Source: Lepidostoma basale
Lineage: Eukaryota; Arthropoda; Insecta; Trichoptera; Lepidostomatidae
Reading direction: 5' to 3'
NCBI GenBank assembly: GCA_022606425.2
Contig: JAHDVF020001324.1
Span: forward strand, 1-64,000
Length of the DNA stretch: 64,000 nt
The notes below the pieces were generated by a model, which was not told where the DNA came from, ran no database searches, and saw only the letters and a list, made by a program, of their open reading frames with translations. Below, one piece after another: positions 8,951 through 19,574 of the stretch (its first letter is position 1; every line of letters starts with the position of its first letter). The position numbers and the translations under genes are program-made.

Positions 8951-9190
8951 TATCACAATTATATTTTTATTTTACGCGACAGTTGCTTTGTCAACCTATG
9001 TTGACATCATCAGGTGTTAGAATAATATTTTAAATATTATTTTAACATCTGATGATGTCAAAATAGGTTGACGAAACAACTGTCGTGTAAAATAGAAATA
9101 CAATTGTGATTAATAAAACATTTTTTTTTTTAATTTAACAGTTTATAATGTTAAAGTATCATAGTGTTTCGGACAAAATAATGAAATATA
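8951..9190. repeat. Family A foldback, right part of the interrupted copy
   Basis: Inverted arms around about 9020-9040. The minus arm reads CTGATGATGTCAACATAGG... and the plus arm is at 9049-9084. Outer sequence ATGTTAAAGTATCATAGTG and GTTTCGGACAAAATAATG follows. With 7790-7829 it forms one element split by the mariner-like insertion. Confidence 0.75.
9038..9094 (+). ncRNA. Hammerhead-like motif, family A
   Basis: CUGAUGA is intact (9049-9055), followed by an extra U (9056). Stem II is GUCAA (9057-9061) with UUGAC (9068-9072). GAAA begins at 9073, stem III is AC-AACU-GU (9076-9083), and C is at 9084. Stem I is ACAU/GUGU plus, past one bulged A, UAUUUU/AAAAUA (9038-9048 with 9085-9094). This is the most complete family A fold. 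Catalysis is inferred. Confidence 0.5.
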
Positions 9191-9199
9191 ACATTAATA

Positions 9200-9415
9200 C
9201 TCTTGTTAATTTGTATTCACACCACTTTATTCTTTCCAAAAACCAACCGGTTTCGCTCCCGCCGGAACTTCGTTAGGGTTACAAAAAATACTAAAATGAA
9301 AATCTTTTTGTATCTTTTGTAACCCTGGTAAAGCTCCGGCAGGAGCGAAACCGGTTAGTTTTAAAAAAGAATAAAGTGGTGTAAATACAAATTTACGAGT
9401 GATTTAATAGTATAT
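9200..9415. repeat. Family F foldback element
   Basis: Arms contain ACCACTTTATTCTTT (left) and AAAGAATAAAGTGGTG (right). The plus motif is at 9325-9356: CUGGUAA, A, stem GCUCC/GGAGC (9333-9337, 9342-9346), GAAACCGGUU. The minus arm reads CTAACGAAGTTCC...GGGAGCGAAACCGGTTGG. Same architecture as families A to D, but U4-G5-A6 is altered here. Confidence 0.7.
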
Positions 9416-9424
9416 TTATTAATA

Positions 9425-9650
9425 ATTAAATAAAACGATACTACTTCCACTTTTGTCTTTACTTCGACAGCTGTCGATCAAATTTGAAAGACGTTTGAAA
9501 AACCTTGCGTTTCTTTACTTCTTTAGTATGAAAATATTAACACTGAAGACGAACGTATACAGTCCAAAACATGTTCGTGAAAAAATCATACAATGTGTTT
9601 CAAAATTAATTCAAATGTGAATCCCCAGAATAAAGTAATGGCGAATATAT
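9425..9650. repeat. Fragments of family E and of a 40740-like motif
   Basis: 9430-9480 has the family E words ACTACTTCCACTTTTGTCTTT and TTCGACAGC. 9545-9590 has CACTGAAGACGAACGTATAC...CCAAAACATGTTCGTG, a degraded form of the motif at 40731-40782. Confidence 0.45.
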
Positions 9651-9654
9651 AAAA

Positions 9655-10165
9655 CTTAACTAACTACCTAACCATTTCACTGTTTCTCCGGAGGAGTAGG
9701 CAGAGAGAATGAACCGTCATACTATTGGCCTAACATACCTCTCGAGCTTCCTCTACATTCATACAATGCACGATCGACGATTTTTCCGATTTCGGATATG
9801 GCCGCCTTTTAGTATTTGATTAATTTGGTCTTGCCATGATTTCTTCGGTCTTCCACGGCTTCTTTTTCCACTCACACTGCAAGTATACAATAAATAAACC
9901 ATTTTTTCTTCATCCATCCGTCCAAACTTTACATTTTTTCATTCTTTCGTCGTTCGGTATTCTATCGTTTATCACTTTTTATATTTTCATTCGAAATTCT
10001 ATCGTACACAGGTTTTCCACACATTCGTCTAAGAGATTTCATATCTACTACATTTATTCCACTTTTTTTTCATCATATGTTCCATGCTTCGCTTACATAC
10101 ATAATTCGTGATAATGTGAGTTGCCTCAGAGATTCAATATCAATGTTATGATTCTTTCTAATTCC
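9655..10165 (-). mobile_element. LINE-A subfamily C copy, degraded, plus unassigned repeat
   Basis: The tail (CTAACTACCTAACCATTTC on plus) starts at about 9658. The minus-strand frame is broken, but the ILSAY, RPRKTW-like and RMCG-like segments are recognisable up to about 10101. 10102-10165 is the short repeat also seen at 3357-3412. Confidence 0.7.
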
Positions 10166-10261
10166 TAATCTTAATGTTTTTTTTTATGTTTCTACGATCT
10201 GGAATTATATGTCTGTAATGATTGTGATTTTTATTCAAATAAATTAAATACAATGAAAATA

Positions 10262-10347
10262 AGGGTCCGTAAAAGAACGCCATTGTACACTGCCATTTTG
10301 CCATTTCATTTACACTACTTGTATATACTATTCTTTCCTCATCCATG
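10262..10347 (-). mobile_element. LINE-A scrap
   Basis: AACGCCATTGTACACTGCCA on plus matches the MAVHNGVL region on minus; ATTCTTTCCTCATCCATG is the MDEERIV segment. The two are not adjacent in the parent, so this is a rearranged scrap. Confidence 0.5.
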
Positions 10348-10349
10348 AA

Positions 10350-10712
10350 ATGAAATGAATCGTCTACTGTATTTATCTCTCAGACGATCTTCAGCTAATA
10401 CGTAATACAGTTTGTGACGTTAATTAAAAGGACGCTACGGCCCGATACTGCGACGGCGTCTCTGTCACGTCATCTCGCCTGACGTAAACAACGAAGAATG
10501 TAATTCTACGTGAGGCAGTTAATCAAAAATGTCAAACGACCGTGAAAATCCCATTAATTATTGGCTCTGCTCGAAAAACGGGACATGTCCTCATACATCG
10601 TCCCATCTTGTTCGCCTCGGAATGTATCCCGCATACGAACATTCATTCCGCAAGGAAAGATAAAAGGAAAATTTATTTAAAAAAAATAATGATTTAGCAT
10701 GAATAGATGAGT
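10350..10712. other. Unassigned
   Basis: Single-copy-looking sequence with a moderately GC-rich block at about 10435-10500 (ACGCTACGGCCCGATACTGC). No coding or repeat signal was recognised. Confidence 0.3.
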
Positions 10713-10714
10713 TT

Positions 10715-10845
10715 GTATATTTAAGTAGTATGTTTACAAAGGATGTACGAGTGGAGAGGGATTAGGGTAAGCAACAAAGTGAATGGTGCACCTTAAGTTG
10801 TCACCACAAACAAAAGCCTATCCAAAAAGCTAAAATGGCAGCTGA
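10715..10845 (+). mobile_element. LINE-A scrap (thumb region)
   Basis: TTTAAGTAGTATGTTTACAA and CAAACAAAAGCCTATCCAAA match the YLGSMFTKDGRV to IANKSLSKKAKMA segment of 17538-18914, with indels that break the frame. Confidence 0.7.
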
Positions 10846-12340
10846 TAAGTAAGTAAGAATGATTTAATTATGTCTCAAATAGTATATCAAAACATATTTA
10901 AATTCTTTTATATCGAAAGCAATTGGATTTTTTAGTGAATTGGCATCCGAATGTGTTGCCTGTATAGAATTCACGAACGTTGTAAAGATGAGAACAACAA
11001 TTAAATGCCATTTGACAATTCCATTGAAAGGTAAAATATATCACTCTCATAGAATATAATACAACTTTATGAAAACAGGCATTTTCATCAATATTAAATA
11101 CTCGTCATAGAGTTTTATACCATCGTCCAAGAAAAAAATAATTCTATAATAAAAAATAATAAATAAAATCTTTTTAAATGAACATTTAGTTACAATCCAA
11201 ATTTGTTGTGTCTTTGAGCGGTTCGGCAGCTCGCTGACATCTTCTAGTAGTTCAAATAAGAGTGGTGGGTCAAATTCTATTAAAATATAAAATATTCTTT
11301 TTAAATGCGTTTATACATATTTCTAGAAGCTGCATGGACGTAATTATTGTATGCATAAAATAATAATTTTAAGGTTTAACTTATTTTTAAATAAATAATA
11401 ATAAGATACTCGTAACTCATGCACGAGTGAGGAAAATTAAAGAATGTTCAAAAAGACATTTCACTGAGAAGCGCAAACAGGAATGAAGTAAAAACCTAAT
11501 TTCCACAAGCATGGATTCTTGTGAATATTTATACTTCTTATTTCTTCTTCATCGATATCCATTATTCTTCGCCTCCAATTCCTTCTGTCTTCTGCTTCCA
11601 CCTTTCAACAATTTAGCTACATCCTTCCCAACTTCAACCTCCCATCGAAGGAATGCTTAAACACAAATTGGCCATTTAGACAAATGATCAACAAATGAAC
11701 TTGGGCAACAAGAACAAATAATTGTATTTAAATAACCTTTCTTTTCGGAATGAGCGTTCGTTGATGATAATAGAACAATAATCCATTAGCAAAAAGCGTA
11801 AAATCATTATTCCTTCGCCCATAAAAGCGTCAACTATCCGCTTAACTTTCCGTGTGGATTGAACGCCTCTCTACAAATGGGACGTATACATTTCTTCCCA
11901 TTCATCTCAAGACCGGATGGCAAAGAGTACTTGAAATTTCGCGAACACATTTTACTTGTCGAAAATCTAAATTTAATTTAAGCGAATGTCTCTCCGGGGA
12001 CGAAGCGGGTTGGATTAACAAGGACAGTGTATGGGCGATAAAAAAACGGAACGGCGTTGTTTCGATTTTGCAAAATTACGTTTTGGATTATTGTCATAAT
12101 GCGTAAAATTTTAGTGGGCCACTCCCTCCAAAGCCAAAAACGGGGTGGAAATTCTGGGGAAAAATTCAGGGAAATTCTGGGAAATTCTGGGGAAGTGTCA
12201 GAATCAATAACTTGATACATACCAAATCTACATATTAATTTCATAACCTGTTGCAGGTATTTCATTAAAAAGCAAAATCTTAAATAGGTATTATAAAATT
12301 TTATAATTTATAGTTAGCACATATAGTAGCTATTAAATGT
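10846..12340. other. Mostly unassigned AT-rich sequence
   Basis: No gene was found. 11205-11250 carries, on minus, a degraded hairpin of the form seen at 31550-31600 (CTAGAAGATxxCAGCGA). 12140-12195 holds short direct repeats of GGGAAATTCTGG. ORFs at 11852-12106 and 11978-12265 overlap on opposite strands and resemble no protein I know. Confidence 0.35.
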
Positions 12341-12344
12341 CGAA

Positions 12345-12732
12345 GCAATTGAGGTGCGTTCATGACACGATGTATGAATGTTGAAATTTGAGAGAACTAT
12401 GTCAGAAAAGAACAATGTGGCGGTTTATTATTCTACCTACCCCTTCGGAAAGACTGTATGATTGTTAGTTAGTTAATAAGATAGTTAAATAGCTCAATTA
12501 AAATTCATAGTTCTTTAGCTAACCCTAATGTACGGAAGTGAAGCATGGAACTGGCAAAATAATGAATGTGAAAATAATGCTGTATATGATAGAGTGTCAA
12601 ATTCCCAATGAAAACGGTAATAGAAATAAAGGAAGTCCGAGGAAAACGTAGCCCGATCAAATCCATCTAATATTAATTTTCGGTCACGGGTGGAGTCGGA
12701 AAATCGACGTGCGAACATGACACGATGAATGA
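12345..12732 (+). mobile_element. Two LINE-A scraps
   Basis: 12345-12480 is a degraded 3' end (CATGACACGATGTATGAATG through CTACCCCTTCGG to GTTAGTTAG). 12518-12732 is a second piece beginning CTAATGTACGGAAGTGAAGC and containing AAGTCCGAGGAAAACGTAG. It loses its 3' end where family F sequence starts. Confidence 0.7.
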
Positions 12733-12985
12733 ACAAATTGTGTGTTTTTTTGTAACCCTGGCGAAGCCCAGACCTTCGTGGCCGAGGAGTCAGTGCATTG
12801 ACTGCCACCCCAAAAGTTCCGGGTTCGATTCCCGGCGAGGGCAGTGTGAGGACTGTCTTTGGTCTGGTGTAGAATTCACGTGACAATAAAATGTCTATAG
12901 ATTAGCTACCTATCACATGTCACGAGAATCACTCGATAGCTATAATACCCTTTACATCGATTAGGCTCATGTGTCATGATGTAAA
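12733..12985 (+). repeat. S1 SINE inserted beside a family F motif
   Basis: 12745-12770 (TTTGTAACCCTGGCGAAGCC) is the start of a family F motif. From 12771 the S1 head begins: CCTTCGTGGCCGAG, box B GGTTCGATTCC at about 12823, body GTCTTTGGTCTGGTGTAGAA, and a TAA/AAT-rich end. The rest of the family F motif was not found after the SINE. Confidence 0.8.
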
Positions 12986-13025
12986 GAGCGATTCAACAAA
13001 ATAATAATATCAATAATAATAATAA

Positions 13026-16000
13026 TCTAAATTTTTAATTGTATCTCAATAGAGACGAAGAAACAAACTGGAAACTGAATATGGATGATCAAGGTGTTTA
13101 CAGGACTTATGACCTGTCATTGGTTGGGTTAAGCGCACGCTTTATGTAATTACAACATTCCCCATTCCACCATTGTTATTATGATCATGTATGATACATT
13201 TTTGGAAGTTGTATATATACTCCAAATTCATACTTATCTTCACGTGGCAGTTCCAGTTAGCCATCTATGTAGATTTGATTGTACTAATTAATTTTTTTAA
13301 TATTAATCTATACAATCCATCCACTAACGCCATCTATGAAGAATGATTGTTTAGCATTTAGCAAACTACTTTATTAACACAATGCGAAGAGGCTACCGCC
13401 TCCTATCGTACTGTTAGAAGTCGCCTGGAGTATCCACTCCTATTTTATACGCCAAATAATTGACCAGAATATTTACAAATATTTTGTGAAATGTATACTT
13501 ACATCTGTATACGAATCCTGGATTTTCACCTGTGGGTGGTTAATTTAAATTTTTAATTGTATCTCAATAGAGACGAAGAAACAAACTGGAAACTGAATAT
13601 GGATGATCAAGGTGTTTACAGGACTTATGACCTGTCATTGGTTGGGTTAAGCGCACGCTTTATGTAATTACAACATTCCCCATTCCACCATTGTTATTAT
13701 GATCATGTATGATACATTTTTGGAAGTTGTATATATACTCCAAATTCATACTTATCTTCACGTGGCAGTTCCAGTTAGCCATCTATGTAGATTTGATTTG
13801 GCGTTAGTGGATGGATTGTATAGATTAATATTAAAAAAATTAATTAGTACAATCAAATCTACATAGATGGCTAACTGGAACTGCCACGTGAAGATAAGTA
13901 TGAATTTGGAGTATATATACAACTTCCAAAAAAAAAAAAAAAATGTATCATACATGATCATAATAACAATGGTGGAATGGGGAATGTTGTAATTACATAA
14001 AGCGTGCGCTTAACCCAACCAATGGTCATAAGTCCTGTAAACACCTTGATCATCCATATTCAGTTTCCAGTTTGTTTCTTCGTCTCTATTGAGATACAAT
14101 TAAAAATTTAAATTAACCACCCACAGGTGAAAATCCAGGATTCGTATACAGATGTAAGTATACATTTCACAAATATTTGTAAATATTCTGGTCAATTATT
14201 TGGCGTATAAAATAGGAGTGGATACTCCAGGCGACTTCTAACAGTGCGACAGGAGGCGGTAGCCTCTTCGCATTGTGTTAATAAAGTAGTTTGCTAAATG
14301 CTAAACAATCATTCTTCATAGATGGCGTTAGTGGATGGATTGTATAGATTAATATTAAAAAATTAATTAGTACAATCAAATCTACATAGATGGCTAACTG
14401 GAACTGCCACGTGAAGATAAGCATGAATTTGGAGTATATATACAACTTCCAAAAATGTATCATACATGATCATAATAACAATGGTGGAATGGGGAATGTT
14501 GTAATTACATAAAGCGTGCGCTTAACCCAACCAATGACAGGTCATAAGTCCTGTAAACACCTTGATCATCCATATTCAGTTTCCAGTTTGTTTCTTCGTC
14601 TCTATTGAGATACAATTAAAAATTTAAATTAACCACCCACAGGTGAAAAATCCAGGATTCGTATACAGATATAAGTATACATTTCACAAATATTTGTAAA
14701 TATTCTGGTCAATTATTTGGCGTATAAAATAGGAGTGGATACTCCAGGCGACTTCTAACAGTACGATAGGAGGCGGTAGCCTCTTCGCATTGTGTTAATA
14801 AAGTAGTTTGCTAAATGCTGAACAATCATTCTTCATAGATGGCGTTAGTGGATGGATTGTATAGATTAATCTTAAAAAATTAATTAGTACAATCAAATCT
14901 ACATAGATGGCTAACTGAACTGCCACGTGAAGATAAGTATGAATTTGGAGTATATATACAACTTCCAAAAATGTATCATACATGATCATAATAACAATGG
15001 TGGAATGGGGAATGTTGTAATTACATAAAGCGTGCGCTTAACCTAACCAATGACAGGTCATAAGTCCTGTAAACACCTTGATCATCCATAGTCAGTTTCA
15101 GTTTGTTTCTTCGTCTCTATTGAGATATAATTAAAAAAAAAAAAAATAAATAAATAAAAATTTAAATTAACCACCCACAGGTGAAAATCCAGGATTCGTA
15201 TACATGGGGTATACATTTCCACAAATATTTGTAAATATTCTGTCAATTATTTGGCGTATAAAATAGGAGTGGATACTCCAGGCGACTTCTAACAGTGCGA
15301 TAGGAGGCGATAGCCTCTTCGCATTGTGTTAATAAAGTAGTTTGCTAAATGCTAAACAATCATTCTTCATAGATGGCGTTAGAGGATGGATTGTATAGAT
15401 TAATATTAAAAATTAATTAGTACAATCAAATCTACATAGATGGCTAACTGGAACTGCCACGTGAAGATAAGTATGAATTTGGAGTATATATACAACTTCC
15501 AAAAAATGTATCATACATGATCAATAACAATGGTGGAATGGGGAATGTTGTAATTACATAAAGCGTGCGCTTAACCCAACCAATGACAGGTCATAAGTCC
15601 TGTAAACACCTTGATCATCCATATTCAGTTTCCAGTTTGTTTCTTCGTCTCTATTGAGATACAATTAAAAATTTAAATTAACCACCCACAGGTGAAAAAC
15701 CAGGATTCGTATACAGATGTAAGTATACATTTCACAAATATTTGTAAATATTCTGGTCAATTATTTGGCGTATAAAATAGGAGTGGATACTCCAGGCGAC
15801 TTCTAACAGTACGATAGGAGGCGGTAGCCTCTTCGCATTGTGTTAATAAAGTAGTTTGCTAAATGCTAAACAATCATTCTTCATAGATGGCGTTAGTGGA
15901 TGGATTGTATAGATTAATATTAAAAAATTAATTAGTACAATCAAATCTACATAGATGGCTAACTGGAACTGCCACGTGAAGATATGTATGGATTTGGAGT

Positions 16001-17289
16001 ATATATACAACTTCCAAAAATGTATCATACATGATCATAATAACAATGGTGGAATGGGGAATGTTGTAATTGCATAAAGCGTGCGCTTAACCCAACCAAT
16101 GACAGGTCATAAGTCCTGTAAACACCTTGATCATCAATATTCAGTTTCCAGTTTGTTTCTTCGTCTCTATTGAGATACAATTAAAAATTTAAATTAACCA
16201 CCCACAGGTGAAAATCCAGGATTCGTATACAGATGTAAGTATACATTTCACAAATATTTGTAAATATTCTGGTCAATTATTTGGCGTATAAAATAGGAGT
16301 GGATACTCCAGGCGACTTCTAACAGTGCGATAGGAGGCGGTAGCCTCTTCGCATTGTGTTAATAAAGTAGTTTGCTAAATGCTAAACAATCATTCTTCAT
16401 AGATGGCGTTAGTGGATGGATTGTATAGATTAATCTTAAAAAATTAATTAGTACAATCAAATCTACATAGATGGCTAACTGGAACTGCCACGTGAAGATA
16501 TGTATGGATTTGGAGTATATATACAACTTCCAAAAATGTATCATACATGATCATAATAACAATGGTGGAATGGGGAATGTTGTAATTACATAAAGCGTGC
16601 GCTTAACCCAACCAATGACAGGTCATAAGTCCTGTAAACACCTTGATCATCCATATTCAGTTTCCAGTTTGTTTCTTCGTCTCTATTGAGATACAATTAA
16701 AAATTTAAATTAACCACCCACAGGTGAAAATCCAGGATTCGTATACAGATGTAAGTATACATTTCACAAATATTTGTAAATATTCTGGTCAATTATTTGG
16801 CGTATAAAATAGGAGTGATACTCCAGGCGACTTCTAACAGTGCGCTAGGAGGCGGTAGCCTCTTCGCATTGTGTTAATAAAGTAGTTTGCTAAATGCTAA
16901 ACAATCATTCTTCATAGATGGCGTTAGTGGATGGATTGTATAGATTAATATTAAAAAATTAATTAGTACAATCAAATCTACATAGATGGCTAACTGGAAC
17001 TGCCACGTGAAGATAAGTATGAATTTGGAGTATATATACAACTTCCAAAAATGTATCATACATGATCATAATAACAATGGTGGAATGGGGGAATGTTGTA
17101 ATTGCATAAAGCGTGCAGCTTAACCCAACCAATGACAGGTCATAAGTCCTGTAAACACCTTGATCATCAATATTCAGTTTCCAGTTTGTTTCTTCGTCTC
17201 TATTGAGATACAATTAAAAATTTAAATTAACCACCCACAGGTGAAAATCCAGGATTCGTATACAGATGTAAGTATACATTTCACAAATA
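13026..17289. repeat. 515-bp repeat array with an inverted first section
   Basis: Forward monomers start (TTAATAAAGTAGTTTGC) at 14279, 14795, 15329, 15843, 16359 and 16874, spaced 514-534 bp. A partial monomer runs 13799-14278 and the last one stops at 17289. 13026-13797 holds 1.5 monomers in reverse, so 13026-14625 forms one hairpin with arms of about 770 bp and a loop of about 54 bp. Each full monomer carries a GC-rich hairpin (GAGGC-GGUA-GCCUC) and a TAGATGGCGTTAGTGG block. Monomers differ only by scattered substitutions and short indels, which implies recent amplification or homogenisation. The 61-codon minus-strand ORFs are just this repetition. The family is not recognised. Confidence 0.9.
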
Positions 17290-17432
17290 AATATAAAAAA
17301 ACTTTGTTTTATGTATCACAATTGTATTTTTATTTTTCGCGACAGCTGTTTCGTCAACCTATTCTTCGTTGTCGCTAAAATTAAAAATACAATTGTGATA
17401 CATAAAACAAGTTTTTTTAATTTAACAGTTTA
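17290..17432. repeat. Family A foldback, centre deleted
   Basis: Left arm TTTTATGTATCACAATTG...CGCGACAGCTGTTTCGTCAACC; right arm AAAATACAATTGTGATACAT and AAAACAAG. The middle (stem II and the CTGATGA of both arms) is lost. It directly abuts the right end of the 515-bp array. Confidence 0.65.
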
Positions 17433-17537
17433 TAAATATTTATTATTATTATATTATATTATATAAATATTTTTTTTTATATAAATATTTTTTTTATATA
17501 AAAAATTTATATAAATATTTATTATAAATATTATATA
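17433..17537. repeat. AT-rich simple sequence
   Basis: Irregular repeats of ATAAATATTTTTTTTATAT. It sits exactly at the 5' truncation point of the main LINE-A copy. Confidence 0.7.
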
Positions 17538-18914
17538 TTGCCTCTGTACAAAGGAAAAGGATCCCATATGGATTGTGGAAACTACAGAGCTATTAGTATT
17601 TTGAGTGTTGTTGGTAAAATCTATGGCAGAATTTTAATAGAAAGAGTAAGAAAGACGACGAGTGATAGAGTTTGGGATGTGCAAGGCGCTTTTATGAATG
17701 GCAGAGGATGCATGGATCAAATTTTTGCACTTCGTACAGTGACAGAGAAGTTTATGGCCAAAAACCGTAAACTCTTCTGTGCGTTTGTCGATTTGCAAAA
17801 AGCATATGATCGCGTAGATAGAGGTAAACTGTGGGAAATATTGTCGGAATATGGAATAAACACAAAACTGATCACGGCAATTACATCGCTGTACACAGAA
17901 AGCACTGCTAGTGTCAGAGTAAATGGGGATCTTACAGCCTGGTTTGATATCAATAAAGGTGTCAAACAGGGGTGTGTAATGTCTCCATGGTTGTTTAATC
18001 TATATATGGACAAGTGTATGAAAGAGCTGAAAGGGTTGGAAGCAGGTGCAAAAATGGAAGGTGTGGCAGTAAGCTGTTTGTTGTATGCGGACGACGCTGT
18101 GCTACTTGCAGACAACGAGCACGAACTGCAAGCCCTGGTGTCTAGTATGTATGAGGTATGCAAGCGATACGATTTGATGATGAATGTGAATAAGTCTAAG
18201 GTAATGATTTTCGAAAAAGAAGGAAGCATGACAGTCTGCAACATTAGTGTAAACGGTGAAAATTTGGAACAAGTGGATGAATTTGTTTATTTAGGAAGTA
18301 TGTTTACAAAGGATGGGAGGGTGGAGAAGGATATTGAAAGAAGGGTTGGGGCAGGCAACAGAATAAATGGTGCACTTAAAGTTGTCATCGCAAACAAAAG
18401 CCTATCCAAAAAAGCCAAGATGGCAGTGCACAATGGTGTTCTTGTGCCGACCCTTATGTATGGAAGTGAAGCATGGAACTGGCAAAAGAAGGATGAAAGT
18501 AGAATAAATGCAGTAGAAATGAGATCTCTCAGACGAATGTGTGGCAAATCTGTATTTGATAGAGTGACAAATGCAAGTATAAGAAGTGAATGTGGTGCGA
18601 ATGAAAGTGTTATGAACAAAATAAGGAAAGGGTCATTAAGATGGTTTGGACACATGGAAAGAATGAGTGAAGACAGAATGGTAAAGAAGGTATATGTAAA
18701 CGGCGTGAACGGAGCTAGAAATAGAGGAAGGCCGAGGAAAACGTGGCACGATCAAATCAATCAAATATTGAATGTCGGACACGTGAGGAGTCGGAGAAAT
18801 CGACGTGTATGCATGACAAGATGTATGAATGTAGAGGAAGCGAGAGAAGTATGTCAAGACAGAACAGTGTGGCGTTCCATTCTTTCTGCCTACCCCTCCG
18901 GGGAGACGGCGTGA
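17538..18914 (+). CDS. LINE-A reverse transcriptase, 5'-truncated, longest open copy
   Basis: Uninterrupted frame of 458 codons encoding the RT and C-terminal region of a non-LTR retrotransposon, which would copy its own RNA at a nicked target. Visible motifs: GNYRAISILS (14-23), catalytic FVDLQKAYDRV (83-93), GVKQGCVMSPWLF (141-153), LLYADDAVLL with the YADD box (181-190), NVNKSKVMIF (216-225) and YLGSMF (251-256). The C-terminal tract has SEAWNWQKKDE, WFGHMERM and GRPRKTWHDQ. The first codon is TTG at the truncation, not a real start; the endonuclease and any ORF1 are missing. The TGA stop lies 2 nt before (GTTA)n. I place it tentatively near the RTE clade from the short 3' end and simple-repeat tail. 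It lacks the parts needed for autonomy but is the best local reference for the family. Confidence 0.9.
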   Translation: MPLYKGKGSHMDCGNYRAISILSVVGKIYGRILIERVRKTTSDRVWDVQGAFMNGRGCMDQIFALRTVTEKFMAKNRKLFCAFVDLQKAYDRVDRGKLWEILSEYGINTKLITAITSLYTESTASVRVNGDLTAWFDINKGVKQGCVMSPWLFNLYMDKCMKELKGLEAGAKMEGVAVSCLLYADDAVLLADNEHELQALVSSMYEVCKRYDLMMNVNKSKVMIFEKEGSMTVCNISVNGENLEQVDEFVYLGSMFTKDGRVEKDIERRVGAGNRINGALKVVIANKSLSKKAKMAVHNGVLVPTLMYGSEAWNWQKKDESRINAVEMRSLRRMCGKSVFDRVTNASIRSECGANESVMNKIRKGSLRWFGHMERMSEDRMVKKVYVNGVNGARNRGRPRKTWHDQINQILNVGHVRSRRNRRVCMTRCMNVEEAREVCQDRTVWRSILSAYPSGETA

Positions 18915-18931
18915 TGGTTAGTTAGTTAGTT
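18912..18931 (+). other. LINE-A 3' terminus and (GTTA)n tail
   Basis: TGATGGTTAGTTAGTTAG: the stop codon is followed by TG and then tetranucleotide repeats. The same junction recurs in most of the other copies. Confidence 0.85.
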
Positions 18932-19004
18932 TATAAATATTTAATGGAATTTTCAGAAACTGAAACTGTGTAGGTACATTTGTTGAAACTGAAATTCTAG
19001 ATAT

Positions 19005-19125
19005 AATCGACGTTCGTGCATGACACGCGAAATAAGTATTATATATCAGGAAACAAATGTGTGGGAGTCCATTATTTCTGCCTTCCCTTTCGGGGAAACG
19101 GCATGATGGCTAATTGGTTAGTTAT
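19005..19125 (+). mobile_element. LINE-A 3' end scrap
   Basis: ATCGACGTTCGTGCATGACA, then a deletion, then GTCCATTATTTCTGCC and GGGGAAACGGCATGATGG, with a weak tail. Only the last part of the coding region remains. Confidence 0.65.
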
Positions 19126-19570
19126 TTTTTCATAAATTATGTTTTGAACACTATCTTGTCGTCATCATTGCAAAGATTTTTTTTAACAAAATTTTATTTC
19201 ACTTTAAAAAAAACTACGCACCTTCCTTGGAAAGAGGTTTATTAAGGTTTTTACCAACTTACATTATACATGAGTACCTAGCCACACAAATGGAGAAAAG
19301 AGTAACCCATTTTTCCTTCTCTTCTAGCATGTGTCGGGTTCCCACGATGTCTTGTCAACAAAATGAATGTAAAATCGATAGTCTACTAGAGGGTCAGTTA
19401 TTAACGCGAAAGTTGAATACTTACAAGAGAAAGCTCATTTAAAGATGTAAGTAAAGTAATGAATTTGCTTGGCGCAAAAATATTGCTTGGTACTTAGTTT
19501 ATTAAGATTATTATTTTAATTATGTAGCCATGGGTAATTAAACTGATATGAAAATATTATAATAAAAAAA
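19126..19570. other. Unassigned
   Basis: No repeat or protein match was recognised. A 71-codon ORF (19227-19442) has no familiar features. Confidence 0.3.
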
Positions 19571-19574
19571 CAAA

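Noticed and set aside
14278..17059. Repeated 61-codon ORFs (MIHFWKLYIYSK...) as a conserved microprotein family
   Set aside because: They recur only because the 515-bp DNA monomer recurs. Changes between copies are not biased to synonymous sites as far as I can see, and one copy (14795) is frameshifted.
17717..18244. Minus-strand ORFs opposite the LINE-A frame as genes
   Set aside because: They are antisense shadows of the reverse transcriptase frame with no domain of their own. The same applies at 18287, 41975 and 43537.
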